NCBI GenBank assembly: GCA_034933145.1
Contig: JAYFOA010000055.1
Span: 1-63,616, forward strand
Direction: 5' to 3'
DNA: 63,616 nucleotides
Source of the DNA: UBA4644 sp034933145
GTDB lineage: Bacteria > Bacillota > Clostridia > Oscillospirales > Butyricicoccaceae
Below are positions 1 to 8,352 of the stretch, in pieces; the first letter of the stretch is position 1, and every line of letters begins with the position of its first letter. The translations under genes and the position numbers were made by a program. The notes beneath the pieces are model-generated. The model searched no databases. It saw nothing but the letters and a program-made list of their open reading frames with translations, and was not told the DNA's origin.

Positions 1-102
1 CCAGTTTTCTTCGTTTACATCAATCAATCTGATATAAGGAAGCCTTCTAAAACCACGTTTTATTTTTCATGCGTCATCAATACCACGAACTCACGTGGGA
101 TA

Positions 103-1050
103 TTACCATATTCCAATGGTTTTCAGGACAAACAGCCAGATCGTCAGTGTTACAATGGACAGGGCAGTGCTCAGCACCACGATGGCGGAAGCCATCTCAC
201 CGTCGCCACCCATCTTTTGGGTGATGATATAGACGTTGACTGCCGACGGCACACCGGCCAGAATCAGCAGTACCATCACTTCCGGCCCCGAAAGCCCGAG
301 CCATATGGCCGCCGGTACCATCAGCAGCGGCTGCAGAATGAGCTTAAAGGCACAGGCGGGCAAAATTTTACGCAGATCGCCCCGGATACTTTCCAGACGG
401 ACGCCGGCACCGACGCATAAAAGCGCCAGCGGCGCCACCATGACGCTGAGATAGCTCAGCGGCTTTTCGATGATAAAGGGCAGTTTTATCTGCAGCAGGG
501 AAAAGGGGATGGCAATCAGAATCGCAGCGATCATTGGGGTCTTAACTACGTCAATCAGCAGACGGCCGAATTTTGGCTTTTCCGCATCGGTTTTTTTCAG
601 GGTCAGGATAACGACGCCGGCGATGTTATAAATCGGCACAACAGTGGCCATAATGACCGCACCGAGGGCTAAAACCTGTGTCCCAATTAGATTCTGCAGC
701 AGCGTCAGGCCAACATAGGCAAAATTGCCGCGAAATGCCCCGTGAATGAATGCCCCCTGTTCAGAGGGCTCTTTCAGAAAGTGGGAACCGAAGATCCAGG
801 CCAGCAGAATGCAGAGCAGCGTCACGCCAACAGCCAGAGAAACGAATTTTATATTCATCGTGGCCCGCAGGTCGCTGGAGGATACGTCGATAAACAGTTT
901 TGCGGGCAGCGCCACGCGAAAGATCAGGTCGTTGGTCCGGAGAACGAAATTTTCGTTCAGCACTTCGTTCCGCCGGAGAAGCCAGCCCAGAGCGATGATC
1001 GCAAAGATCGGTAGGGTCACTTCCAGGCTGGTCAGCAGGTTCGTCAGCAT
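103..1050 (-). CDS. AEC family transporter (auxin efflux carrier type permease)
   Basis: A polytopic membrane protein of about 315 residues with roughly ten hydrophobic segments and the two-halved architecture of AEC permeases, which export or exchange small organic anions such as malate. The substrate cannot be read from the sequence. The reading frame is open to 1110, but the ATG at 1050 is preferred because an AGAAGG motif lies about six bases upstream, while the upstream ATG has none and would add a polar tail before the first membrane helix. A weak minus-strand promoter (TGGCGA-N17-TACAAT, 1109-1081) fits this start. It is divergent from the LtaS-like gene. Family confident, substrate unknown. 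Confidence 0.85.
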   Translation of the reverse strand: MLTNLLTSLEVTLPIFAIIALGWLLRRNEVLNENFVLRTNDLIFRVALPAKLFIDVSSSDLRATMNIKFVSLAVGVTLLCILLAWIFGSHFLKEPSEQGAFIHGAFRGNFAYVGLTLLQNLIGTQVLALGAVIMATVVPIYNIAGVVILTLKKTDAEKPKFGRLLIDVVKTPMIAAILIAIPFSLLQIKLPFIIEKPLSYLSVMVAPLALLCVGAGVRLESIRGDLRKILPACAFKLILQPLLMVPAAIWLGLSGPEVMVLLILAGVPSAVNVYIITQKMGGDGEMASAIVVLSTALSIVTLTIWLFVLKTIGIW

Positions 1051-1117
1051 GGCGCGCCTTCTTTCGAATGAGATATCGTTATTGTACCATGCTCCGACAC
1101 TTTTCGCCACCCCGCGG

Positions 1118-1146
1118 TTGCTTTTCTTTTTCCGGTTTGGTATACT
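1118..1146 (+). promoter_or_regulatory. Sigma-A promoter for the LtaS-like gene
   Basis: TTGCTT (1118-1123), a 17-base spacer, then TATACT (1141-1146). The resulting leader is about 160 bases and contains a self-complementary pair, GCCGGTAA (1203-1210) with TTACCGGC (1249-1256), that could fold into a long hairpin before the start codon. Confidence 0.55.
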
Positions 1147-1314
1147 TACATTAAATTTGTAAAATGTTTACTTTCAACAGATAACAGAAGGGAAGCGCCG
1201 GCGCCGGTAATTTTCTCGCTGCGGCTCCGCTTGGAGGCATATCTCTCCTTACCGGCTGGGCTCTCAGCACTCTCGCCTTGCGTTTTTATGTTGTTGTAAG
1301 AAAGAAGGCCCGAT

Positions 1315-3345
1315 ATGACATATCCCATCCGTATGCGTCTCCGCTCGCTGCTGCGGGCGCCGTACGCTTTTTTCCTGTTCGCGCTGCTTTTTTGGGAATG
1401 TGTATTTCGGGCGCTGACCGGCGGTGCGTTTCGGGATGCGCTCAGTTCTCTCTTATGGACGATCCCGCTGTCTCTGGCGTTTACCTTCCTCTGCGGGCTG
1501 TTTCGGACGCCGCGGGAAGGACGGGCCTGCTGCCTTGTTCTCACCATTTCCAGCTTTGTTATTTACGGGTCGCAGTTTATCTATTATCGGATTTTTGAGA
1601 CGTATTACACATGGTTTTCCGTTATGCACGGGGCGGCGGCGGCAACCGATTTTTACCGTGAGGCGTTGGCCGCCATCTGGCATAATACCCACTGGCTCCT
1701 GCTGTTGGGCTTGCCGCTGTGGTATTTGATTGTCTATGGGCGGAAAGCTCTGCGCTTCGGTGCGCCGCAGAACCTGCGGGGCCTGGGATATGGATTTCTA
1801 ATGGCCTATGGGCTATTCCTGCTGACGCTGGTTTTGCAGGGAACCGATCGGTTTACGCCATACGATCTTTATATGAACAGTGATTCCCTCAATTATTCCA
1901 TGGAGCGGCTGGGCGTTGCCACGACGATGCGCCTTGATCTGGAAAGGATGCTGACCGGATGGGAGCCTGGCGGTGCCGGTGCTTCTCTCGATCTGACGCC
2001 GCCGCCGACAGCAGGCACAGAACCGGAAGGCGCTGCTGGCGAAGAACCGCCGGCGGAGCAGGAAGAACCAATGGTACCGGAGAAGGAACTTCCGGAGCCG
2101 GTTGTCTACGGCGACAATGTACTGGACATCGACTTTACAACGCTGGCTGAGGCCGAAACCAATAAAACGTTAAAAAATATGCACGAATATTTTGCCGCGC
2201 AGACGCCTACAAAGCAGAATGAGATGACCGGTCTTTTTAAAGGCTGCAATCTGGTGATGATGACCTGCGAGGGCTTTTCCCAGTATGTCGTTGACTCGGA
2301 ACGGACGCCGACCCTCTATCGAATGATGACAGAGGGGATTCATTTTACAAATTTCTACACGCCGATATGGAGTGTGTCCACCAGTGACGGAGAATATGTC
2401 GCCTGTCAGGGACTGGTGCCGAAATCTGGCGTTTGGAGTTTTCAGAGGTCGGGGAAAAATTATCTGCCGTTTGCGCTGGGAAATCAGTTTTCCGCTCTGG
2501 GTTACGGCACGCGGGCCTATCATAATCATACCTACACCTATTATGGCCGGGACGTTTCCCATCCCAATTTGGGCTATACCTATCAGGGAATCGGCAACGG
2601 GCTGACGCTGGAGCATAAGAGCTGGCCCAATTCCGATGTGGAGATGATCCGCGCCACGGCGATGGATTATGTGTTTTCTCCGCCGTTTCATACGTACTAT
2701 ATGACGGTCAGCGGTCATTTGAACTATACCTTTATGGGGAATCAGCAGGCATATAACCACCGGAAAGAAGTGGCCGATCTGCCGTATTCGGAGCCTGTCC
2801 GCGCCTATCTGGCCTGTCAGCTGGAGCTGGAAAAAGCCGTCAGCCTTCTGTGCGACTATCTGGATCAGGCAAATCAGCTGGAAAACACCGTGTTCGTGCT
2901 CAGCGCGGATCATTATCCTTATGGTCTGACCGACGCGGAGATATCCGAGCTGGCCGGGCATCCCATCGATCCATTGTTTGAAAAATACCGTAATTGCTGC
3001 ATTATCTATAAGCCTGGAATGGAGCCGATCACGATTGACGAGCCCTGCTGCAGTATGGATATTCTTCCGACGGTTTCCAACCTGTTTGGGCTGTCTTTTG
3101 ATTCGCGGCTGATGATGGGCCGGGACGTCTTTTCCGGTGCGGAGCCGCTGGTGATCCTCTCCAATCGGAGCTGGATTACCGGCGACGCCCGGTACAGTAC
3201 CGAGACGCGGGAGCTGACGCCCAATGAGGGTGTTACGCTGTCCGAGGACTATCGGCAGTATTGGTCTGCCGTGGTGGACGATAAGTTTGCCTATTCGGCG
3301 AAGATACTCGAAAACGACTATTACCGTGTGGTATTGGAAGAATAG
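1315..3345 (+). CDS. LTA synthase family protein (sulfatase-fold phosphoglycerol transferase)
   Basis: 676 residues: about five N-terminal membrane helices (roughly residues 10-180), a Pro/Glu-rich linker (about 215-265), then an extracellular sulfatase/alkaline-phosphatase-fold domain from about residue 300. The domain has the metal-binding MTCEG segment near 313, a TSDGE motif whose T356 corresponds to the catalytic threonine of LtaS, and an ADH metal motif at 531-533. Members transfer glycerol-phosphate from phosphatidylglycerol onto teichoic acids or glycolipids at the outer membrane face. An AGAAGG motif precedes the ATG. It stands alone, ending at a shared bidirectional terminator. Exact acceptor is unknown; the Pro/Glu-rich linker is longer than in typical LtaS. 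Confidence 0.88.
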   Translation: MTYPIRMRLRSLLRAPYAFFLFALLFWECVFRALTGGAFRDALSSLLWTIPLSLAFTFLCGLFRTPREGRACCLVLTISSFVIYGSQFIYYRIFETYYTWFSVMHGAAAATDFYREALAAIWHNTHWLLLLGLPLWYLIVYGRKALRFGAPQNLRGLGYGFLMAYGLFLLTLVLQGTDRFTPYDLYMNSDSLNYSMERLGVATTMRLDLERMLTGWEPGGAGASLDLTPPPTAGTEPEGAAGEEPPAEQEEPMVPEKELPEPVVYGDNVLDIDFTTLAEAETNKTLKNMHEYFAAQTPTKQNEMTGLFKGCNLVMMTCEGFSQYVVDSERTPTLYRMMTEGIHFTNFYTPIWSVSTSDGEYVACQGLVPKSGVWSFQRSGKNYLPFALGNQFSALGYGTRAYHNHTYTYYGRDVSHPNLGYTYQGIGNGLTLEHKSWPNSDVEMIRATAMDYVFSPPFHTYYMTVSGHLNYTFMGNQQAYNHRKEVADLPYSEPVRAYLACQLELEKAVSLLCDYLDQANQLENTVFVLSADHYPYGLTDAEISELAGHPIDPLFEKYRNCCIIYKPGMEPITIDEPCCSMDILPTVSNLFGLSFDSRLMMGRDVFSGAEPLVILSNRSWITGDARYSTETRELTPNEGVTLSEDYRQYWSAVVDDKFAYSAKILENDYYRVVLEE

Positions 3346-3454
3346 AGATGGATAACTTAGAACAGGCGGTATGTAGAACCTGCCGCCCGATGAAGTAACG
3401 GGGGCCTCTCCTCCTACACCAAAATTGAAACTGTCCGGACAGTGGAGCATAAAA

Positions 3455-3490
3455 TAGAGCGGCCTCCGCCGAAAGGCGGAGGCCGCTCTA
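3455..3490. terminator. Bidirectional Rho-independent terminator
   Basis: A perfect 16-bp stem (3455-3470 with 3475-3490) closed by a GAAA loop lies between the convergent LtaS-like and beta-helix lipoprotein genes. On the minus strand it is followed by TTTTATG, on the plus strand by a weaker TAAAT. Confidence 0.85.
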
Positions 3491-3499
3491 TAAATGAAG

Positions 3500-5152
3500 C
3501 TAATCAATAGCTGTATCGTTGACATAGACATGATATCCGTTGCTGATGATGGAGGAAACATCACCGGAGAACGACGTGATATAGCTGTCACCGGTAAGAC
3601 TCCATTTTGCACCGTTCTGCAGCGTGACGGATACTGCTCCTGCGGTACCGCTTGCGTTGATTGTACCGGTATAGGTGCTGCTGCCGCTGAGTGTCATCGC
3701 AAGAGAAGAGATGTCGTCTACAATGATGGCCCCGCTCATGGTCTGGTCCGATGCCGTAAAGGTGCAGGTGCCGCCGTTGGCTCCCGCCGTGCCCCACCCG
3801 CGGGAACTATCGTTACCTGCTACACGCAGCAGTGTATCGTTGGTGGGGGTGAGCGTGACGCCGCTGAGGGAAATGGTGCAGGCGGTATTCGTGACATAGA
3901 ACATATCACCATTTTTAGAGGTCAAACTTCCGCTAGTCATGGAGAAGGAGGCGAGCCCTTCGTCCGCGTCACCGGACATGCTTTGATAGATCATCACGTT
4001 ATGGATGTTCTCACTGTTATCCTGAGCATAGGTTCCGGACATATTTCCCGTGACGCTGCAGTTTGTGAGCGATACAGAATTTTTCCCTTCCACAACGACG
4101 GCTTCGGATGCGTTGGCGGTCAGCGTGGCGCCGGTTACTTCAATATCGGCGGTGGAGTAGATGGAGGGACTGCCGGTACCGTTCGTCACATAACTGCCGC
4201 CGTTTACACGGACTGTTCCACCGCCGCGGTCGGTACGGATGGCTGCCGAGGATGCGCCTTGGGTTTCCACATCCAGGTTGGATGCGTTGGTGGTGCCGCC
4301 CCCGGTGGTCTGAATTCCGCCGGAGTTACGTTCAGTCGTGCGGATCGTTGAATCCGAGATATTGACCGTCGTACCCTCGCCGTAGCTGAACACACCGTTG
4401 CCATTGACCGCGGAGGTATTGACCGTCGCACCTGTGATTGTCACGGTCGCGCCGTTGAGCGCGAGCAGACCCGCGTTCTGACCGTAAAAATCTCCATTCT
4501 CTGTATTGGAAGAATCCCCACCGGATTTTTTGACTTTAATCTTGTCGAGTGTCACGGCCGCACCATCAACGCGCAGGGCGTTTTCATCGTCGCCGGAGGA
4601 GGTATAGGACTCGCCGCTGACTGAGGTATCCGAACTGATCGTGTTGGCGGAGGTGCCGTTGGTGACCTCTGCGCTGCCGCCGAAGCCCCCCATGGTAGGC
4701 TGCTCCATGATGACGACGGCGGTGACTTCGCCGCTGTCGCTGAAGGTCACCTGCAGGATGCTGTTCACTTCGATGTCAGCAACTGCCGCGCTGCTGCCGC
4801 TCTGGACTGTGATAGCAGCACCGTTCGGAATGTCAAACGTAATGGGCTCGCCGCTGGCGGTGAATGCCGCACCGGGGCCGTTTGCATCGCCGGAAGGCGC
4901 GGCGGGCGGAGCAGAGGTGCTGCCGGAACTGCTTGCATCGCCGGATTTACTTTGCTGGAATTCACCCGGATTTGCCATGATCGTACTGCTGTTGACTGCT
5001 GTCACCTGAACAGTCAGGGTTTGACCGGCATATGCGGTGTTCGTGGTGCTTTGTTCCGCATCGGTGCTTTTACCGCCTGTACAGCCGGCAAGAGAAATTA
5101 TGAGTGCTGCTGCGCACATCAGGGAGGCGATACGATGAAACTTTTGTTTCAT
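3500..5152 (-). CDS. Secreted right-handed beta-helix-like lipoprotein
   Basis: 550 residues. The N-terminus is a lipoprotein signal peptide with the lipobox LAGC at residues 20-23, so the protein is predicted to be anchored to the outer membrane face. A Ser/Gly/Asp-rich segment (about 30-95) is followed by a domain rich in Asn, Thr, Ser and Val with recurring strand-turn units (NGATVTITG, GTTVNISDS, GGTVRVNGG, ADIEVTGAT), typical of parallel beta-helices found in adhesins, glycan lyases and inverting enzymes. I see no clear catalytic triad. AAAGGATCG precedes the start. It is monocistronic between terminators. Function could be adhesion or polysaccharide binding; this is inference from fold-like repeats only. 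Confidence 0.7.
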   Translation of the reverse strand: MKQKFHRIASLMCAAALIISLAGCTGGKSTDAEQSTTNTAYAGQTLTVQVTAVNSSTIMANPGEFQQSKSGDASSSGSTSAPPAAPSGDANGPGAAFTASGEPITFDIPNGAAITVQSGSSAAVADIEVNSILQVTFSDSGEVTAVVIMEQPTMGGFGGSAEVTNGTSANTISSDTSVSGESYTSSGDDENALRVDGAAVTLDKIKVKKSGGDSSNTENGDFYGQNAGLLALNGATVTITGATVNTSAVNGNGVFSYGEGTTVNISDSTIRTTERNSGGIQTTGGGTTNASNLDVETQGASSAAIRTDRGGGTVRVNGGSYVTNGTGSPSIYSTADIEVTGATLTANASEAVVVEGKNSVSLTNCSVTGNMSGTYAQDNSENIHNVMIYQSMSGDADEGLASFSMTSGSLTSKNGDMFYVTNTACTISLSGVTLTPTNDTLLRVAGNDSSRGWGTAGANGGTCTFTASDQTMSGAIIVDDISSLAMTLSGSSTYTGTINASGTAGAVSVTLQNGAKWSLTGDSYITSFSGDVSSIISNGYHVYVNDTAID

Positions 5153-5239
5153 AATTGCTCACGATCCTTTGTGATATTTTGTTTACAGGACCAATTATAT
5201 CGGGTTTCTTTAAAATAACCTGAAGGAAATAGAAAAAAA

Positions 5240-5273
5240 GCCGTCCGCCGCTCTTCATGAGGCGGCGGACGGC
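5240..5273 (-). terminator. Rho-independent terminator of tdh-kbl
   Basis: A 12-bp GC-rich stem (5240-5251 with 5262-5273) followed on the minus strand by a run of about eight T residues. It lies 44 bases beyond the kbl stop codon. Confidence 0.9.
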
Positions 5274-5316
5274 TGCTATTGTTTTGGCGCAGGGTCAGAT
5301 AAGATTGGAAATCGGT

Positions 5317-6498
5317 TTAAATACCCATTTCCGCCTTGACTTCCTTAAAGCACCGGACTGCAAAATCCAGATCTTCCTTGCTGTGGCCCGCGGAAACCTG
5401 GGTACGGATGCGCGCCTTGCCCTGGGGTACCACGGGATAGAAGAAGCCGACGACATAAACGCCTTTTTCCAGCATCCGGGTGGCGAACTCCTGCGCCACA
5501 CGGGCGTCGTAAAGCATGACCGGAACGATGGGATGAGTGCCGGGAAGTACGTCAAATCCCAGTTTGGACAGCTGCTCGCGGAAATAACGGGTGTTCTCGT
5601 GCACCTTGTCCCGCAGCGCGGTGGAAGCGCTCAGCCGGTCAAACACGGCGATCGACGCGGCACAGATGGCGGGCGCCAGCGTGTTGGAGAACAGGTAGGG
5701 GCGGCTGCGCTGACGCAGCAGATCAACGATTTCCTGACGGGCGCAGGTATAGCCGCCGGATGCGCCGCCGAGGGCCTTGCCCAGCGTACCGGTGATCACG
5801 TCGACCCTGCCCATGACGCCGCAATATTCCGGCGTGCCGCGGCCATGGTCACCCATGAAGCCGACGGCGTGGCTGTCGTCCACCATGACCAGCGCATCGT
5901 ATTCGTCGGCCAGGTCGCAGATACCCTTCAGATTGGCAATATAGCCCTCCATGGAAAAGACGCCGTCGGTGGCGATCATTTTGATACGGCAGTCCTTCGC
6001 CGCCTCCAGCTGGGCCCGCAGGTCGGCCATGTCGTTGTTTTTATAGCGGAAGCGCTTCGCCTTGCAGAGCCGGACGCCGTCAATGATGGAGGCGTGGTTC
6101 AGCTCGTCGGAGATGATTGCGTCCTCCGCGCCCAGCAGTGTCTCAAACAGACCGCCGTTGGCATCAAAGCAGGAGGAATAGAGGATCGCATCGTCCATCT
6201 TGAGGAAACCGGCGATTTTGCCCTCCAGCTCTTTGTGGATGCCCTGGGTGCCGCAAATGAATCGGACGGAGCTTAGGCCGAAGCCCCACTTGTCATAACT
6301 GGCCTTTGCCGCTGCGATCAGCTCCGGATCGTTGGACAGACCAAGGTAGTTGTTGGCACACATATTGAGCACCTGCTTGGCCTGGGTGGTATCGATACGC
6401 GCTTTTTGCGGCGTGGTAATGACCCGTTCATTTTTATAGGTACCCGCGTCCCGGATGCCGTTCAGTTCGTTCTGAAAAATCTCATACGCTTTTTTCAT
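5317..6498 (-). CDS. kbl: Glycine C-acetyltransferase (2-amino-3-ketobutyrate CoA ligase)
   Basis: 393 residues, the usual length for this PLP-dependent alpha-oxoamine synthase. It cleaves 2-amino-3-ketobutyrate with CoA to glycine and acetyl-CoA in the cytosol, the second step of threonine breakdown. Visible signatures are the ANNYLGLSN substrate loop, DDSHAVGFMG, and the TGTLGKALGG segment carrying the lysine that binds PLP. An AGGAGG motif lies at ideal distance. It sits 37 bases downstream of tdh, so the pair is almost certainly one transcript closed by the terminator at 5240. Related family members (serine palmitoyltransferase, KAPA synthase) are excluded by the neighbour. Confidence 0.95.
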   Translation of the reverse strand: MKKAYEIFQNELNGIRDAGTYKNERVITTPQKARIDTTQAKQVLNMCANNYLGLSNDPELIAAAKASYDKWGFGLSSVRFICGTQGIHKELEGKIAGFLKMDDAILYSSCFDANGGLFETLLGAEDAIISDELNHASIIDGVRLCKAKRFRYKNNDMADLRAQLEAAKDCRIKMIATDGVFSMEGYIANLKGICDLADEYDALVMVDDSHAVGFMGDHGRGTPEYCGVMGRVDVITGTLGKALGGASGGYTCARQEIVDLLRQRSRPYLFSNTLAPAICAASIAVFDRLSASTALRDKVHENTRYFREQLSKLGFDVLPGTHPIVPVMLYDARVAQEFATRMLEKGVYVVGFFYPVVPQGKARIRTQVSAGHSKEDLDFAVRCFKEVKAEMGI

Positions 6499-6535
6499 CG
6501 TTTGCTCCTCCTTTTTTCCGTCGGATATATGTTTC

Positions 6536-7573
6536 CTATTTGCTCCAATCCAGCACGACTTTGCCGCTGTGGCCGCTGTTCATGGCCTCAAAGCCCTTTT
6601 CAAACTCCGTGTAATGGAACCGGTGCGTGATGACCGGGCGAAGATCCAGGCCGCCCTGTACCATGGAGGACATCTGATGCCAGTTGTCCATCTTGCGGCC
6701 GTAAATACCCTGGAGGGTAAGCCCCTTGCAGATGATGTCATTCATATTGACCTGCAGCGGCTTGTTGGCAATGCCCAGCAGCGAGATTTTACCGCCATTG
6801 CGCATGACGGAGATCATCTGATCAAAGGCGGCGCCGTTGCCCGACATCTCCAGACCCACGTCAAAGCCTTCCACCAGTCCCTGCTCCTGCATGACCTGAT
6901 GCAGATCGTCCCGCTGAATATTGACCACGGCGGTGGCGCCCATCTGCCGGGCAAGGCCGAGACGATAATCGTTGACGTCGGTAACGACGACGCGCCGTGC
7001 ACCGGCAAAACGGCAGATACCGGCAGAGATGATGCCGATGGGGCCCGCGCCGGTGATGAGTACGTCCTCGCCCACCAGAGGGAACATCAGGGAAGCGTGC
7101 GTGGCATTGCCGAAGGCGTCAAAAAAGGCAACGACCTCTTCCGGCAGGTTTTCATCGATAATGATGACATTGGATGCGGGGATGCAGACATATTCCGCAA
7201 AAGCACCGTCCCGGTCGACGCCGACGCTGTTGGTGTTTTTGCACCACTGGATGTTGCCGGTATGGCAGTTGCGGCAGCGGCCGCAGGTGATGTGCCCTTC
7301 GCCCGATACCCGCTGGCCCACATGAAGTCCGGTGACGCCCGCGCCCATCGCGGCGATTTCGCCCACATACTCGTGGCCGATGGTCATTGGGGGCTTAATA
7401 TGCAGCTGCGCCCAGGGGTCCCAGTTATAAATGTGGACGTCCGTACCGCAGATTGCGGTTTTATGGATCTTAATCAGAACTTCTCCTGCATGAACTTCCG
7501 GCACCGGCACCTGCCGGAGCTCCAACCCTTTGCCGGCGATCGGCTTTACCAGCGCGTCCATAAGCTTCTCCAT
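6536..7573 (-). CDS. tdh: L-threonine 3-dehydrogenase
   Basis: 345 residues from the ATG at 7573, chosen because GGAGGAG lies eight bases upstream; the longer frame to 7615 runs into the promoter. It is a zinc-dependent medium-chain dehydrogenase: the catalytic cysteine is in ICGTDVHIYNWD near residue 42, the structural-zinc cysteines are in CGRCRNCHTGN and the following WCK, and the nucleotide fold has GAGPIGI. It oxidises L-threonine to 2-amino-3-ketobutyrate with NAD. It is the first gene of the tdh-kbl operon, which turns threonine into glycine and acetyl-CoA. Confidence 0.95.
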   Translation of the reverse strand: MEKLMDALVKPIAGKGLELRQVPVPEVHAGEVLIKIHKTAICGTDVHIYNWDPWAQLHIKPPMTIGHEYVGEIAAMGAGVTGLHVGQRVSGEGHITCGRCRNCHTGNIQWCKNTNSVGVDRDGAFAEYVCIPASNVIIIDENLPEEVVAFFDAFGNATHASLMFPLVGEDVLITGAGPIGIISAGICRFAGARRVVVTDVNDYRLGLARQMGATAVVNIQRDDLHQVMQEQGLVEGFDVGLEMSGNGAAFDQMISVMRNGGKISLLGIANKPLQVNMNDIICKGLTLQGIYGRKMDNWHQMSSMVQGGLDLRPVITHRFHYTEFEKGFEAMNSGHSGKVVLDWSK

Positions 7574-7610
7574 AAATGCACTCCTCCGAAATATAAATTC
7601 CGATGCGTCA

Positions 7611-7638
7611 ATCATAGCATGACGGCGGCGAATTGCAA
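7611..7638 (-). promoter_or_regulatory. Promoter of tdh-kbl
   Basis: On the minus strand, TTGCAA (7638-7633), a 16-base spacer and TATGAT (7616-7611), about 40 bases before the preferred tdh start codon. This supports the shorter Tdh start. Confidence 0.55.
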
Positions 7639-7666
7639 GAGGATTTGATGGTTTTAGTGTAAAATT

Positions 7667-7717
7667 TGTGCGTGAAATACGAACAAATACGGTATAATTG
7701 GTACAAATGTGCGTGAA
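7667..7717 (+). promoter_or_regulatory. Promoter region of the trmL-glycolysis cluster with a direct repeat
   Basis: A TATAAT hexamer lies at 7693-7698. It is bracketed by two identical 10-base copies of TGTGCGTGAA at 7667-7676 and 7708-7717, 41 bases apart. No good -35 hexamer sits at standard spacing, which is what one would expect of an activator-dependent or repressor-looped promoter. The regulator is unknown. Confidence 0.4.
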
Positions 7718-7798
7718 TCAAGGACAGTCTGGAATTATCTGTATTAGTGTTGCCATTTTATTGGAAGTGTGTTACTTTTTCATGGGGTGAAGTGCCTT

Positions 7799-8287
7799 AT
7801 GCTGAACGTCGTACTCCTGGAGCCGGAGATTCCGCAGAATACCGGCAATATTTCGCGCACCTGCGCCGCAACCGGCTGCAGCCTGCATCTTGTCGGCCCG
7901 CTGGGCTTTTCGCTTGCGGACCGTTATCTCAAACGCGCGGGTCTGGACTACTGGAATCTGCTCGATCTGCATGTATATGACGACTGGACGGCGTTCCGCG
8001 CCGCCCACCCGGAGGCGCGGCCATGGATGGCCACCACAAAGGGCGCGGCCAACTACTGTGACGTACAGTACAGCGACGGCGATTGGCTTTTGTTTGGGAA
8101 AGAAACCCGCGGTCTGCCGGAGCATATGCTGGCCGCAGATTATGAGCGGGCGATCCGTCTGCCCATGCGGGCGGAGGCGCGCAGTCTCAACCTTTCCAAT
8201 TCGGTGGCGGTTGTGGTGTATGAAGCCCTTCGGCAGACCGGATTTCCGGACCTTCAAAAAATTGGCTATCTCCCGGATAAGGCTTGA
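7799..8287 (+). CDS. trmL: tRNA (cytidine/uridine(34)-2'-O)-methyltransferase TrmL
   Basis: 162 residues from the ATG at 7799, where the conserved N-terminus MLNVVLLEPEIPQNTGN begins; the frame is open slightly further upstream but without conserved sequence. It is a compact SPOUT methyltransferase with the FGKETRGLP and LNLSNSVAVVVYEALRQ knot motifs. The family methylates the ribose of the wobble nucleotide of tRNA-Leu isoacceptors. It precedes pgk by 65 bases and may share its transcript, although there is no obvious metabolic link. Confidence 0.9.
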   Translation: MLNVVLLEPEIPQNTGNISRTCAATGCSLHLVGPLGFSLADRYLKRAGLDYWNLLDLHVYDDWTAFRAAHPEARPWMATTKGAANYCDVQYSDGDWLLFGKETRGLPEHMLAADYERAIRLPMRAEARSLNLSNSVAVVVYEALRQTGFPDLQKIGYLPDKA

Positions 8288-8352
8288 ATTGCATTCCCCA
8301 AACGGGTATACTGATTTTTGGAACAATTATAAGGAAAAAGAGGGCATTTCCG

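Noticed and set aside
2170..3612. 480-codon minus-strand frame
   Set aside because: It is the antisense shadow of the LtaS-like gene and runs through the terminator; the composition (poor in Glu, Lys) and lack of a ribosome binding site mark it as non-coding.
3500..5152. Possibility that the beta-helix lipoprotein gene is a tandem-repeat or recombination locus
   Set aside because: The protein-level repeats are degenerate strand-turn units and the DNA does not show matching direct repeats.
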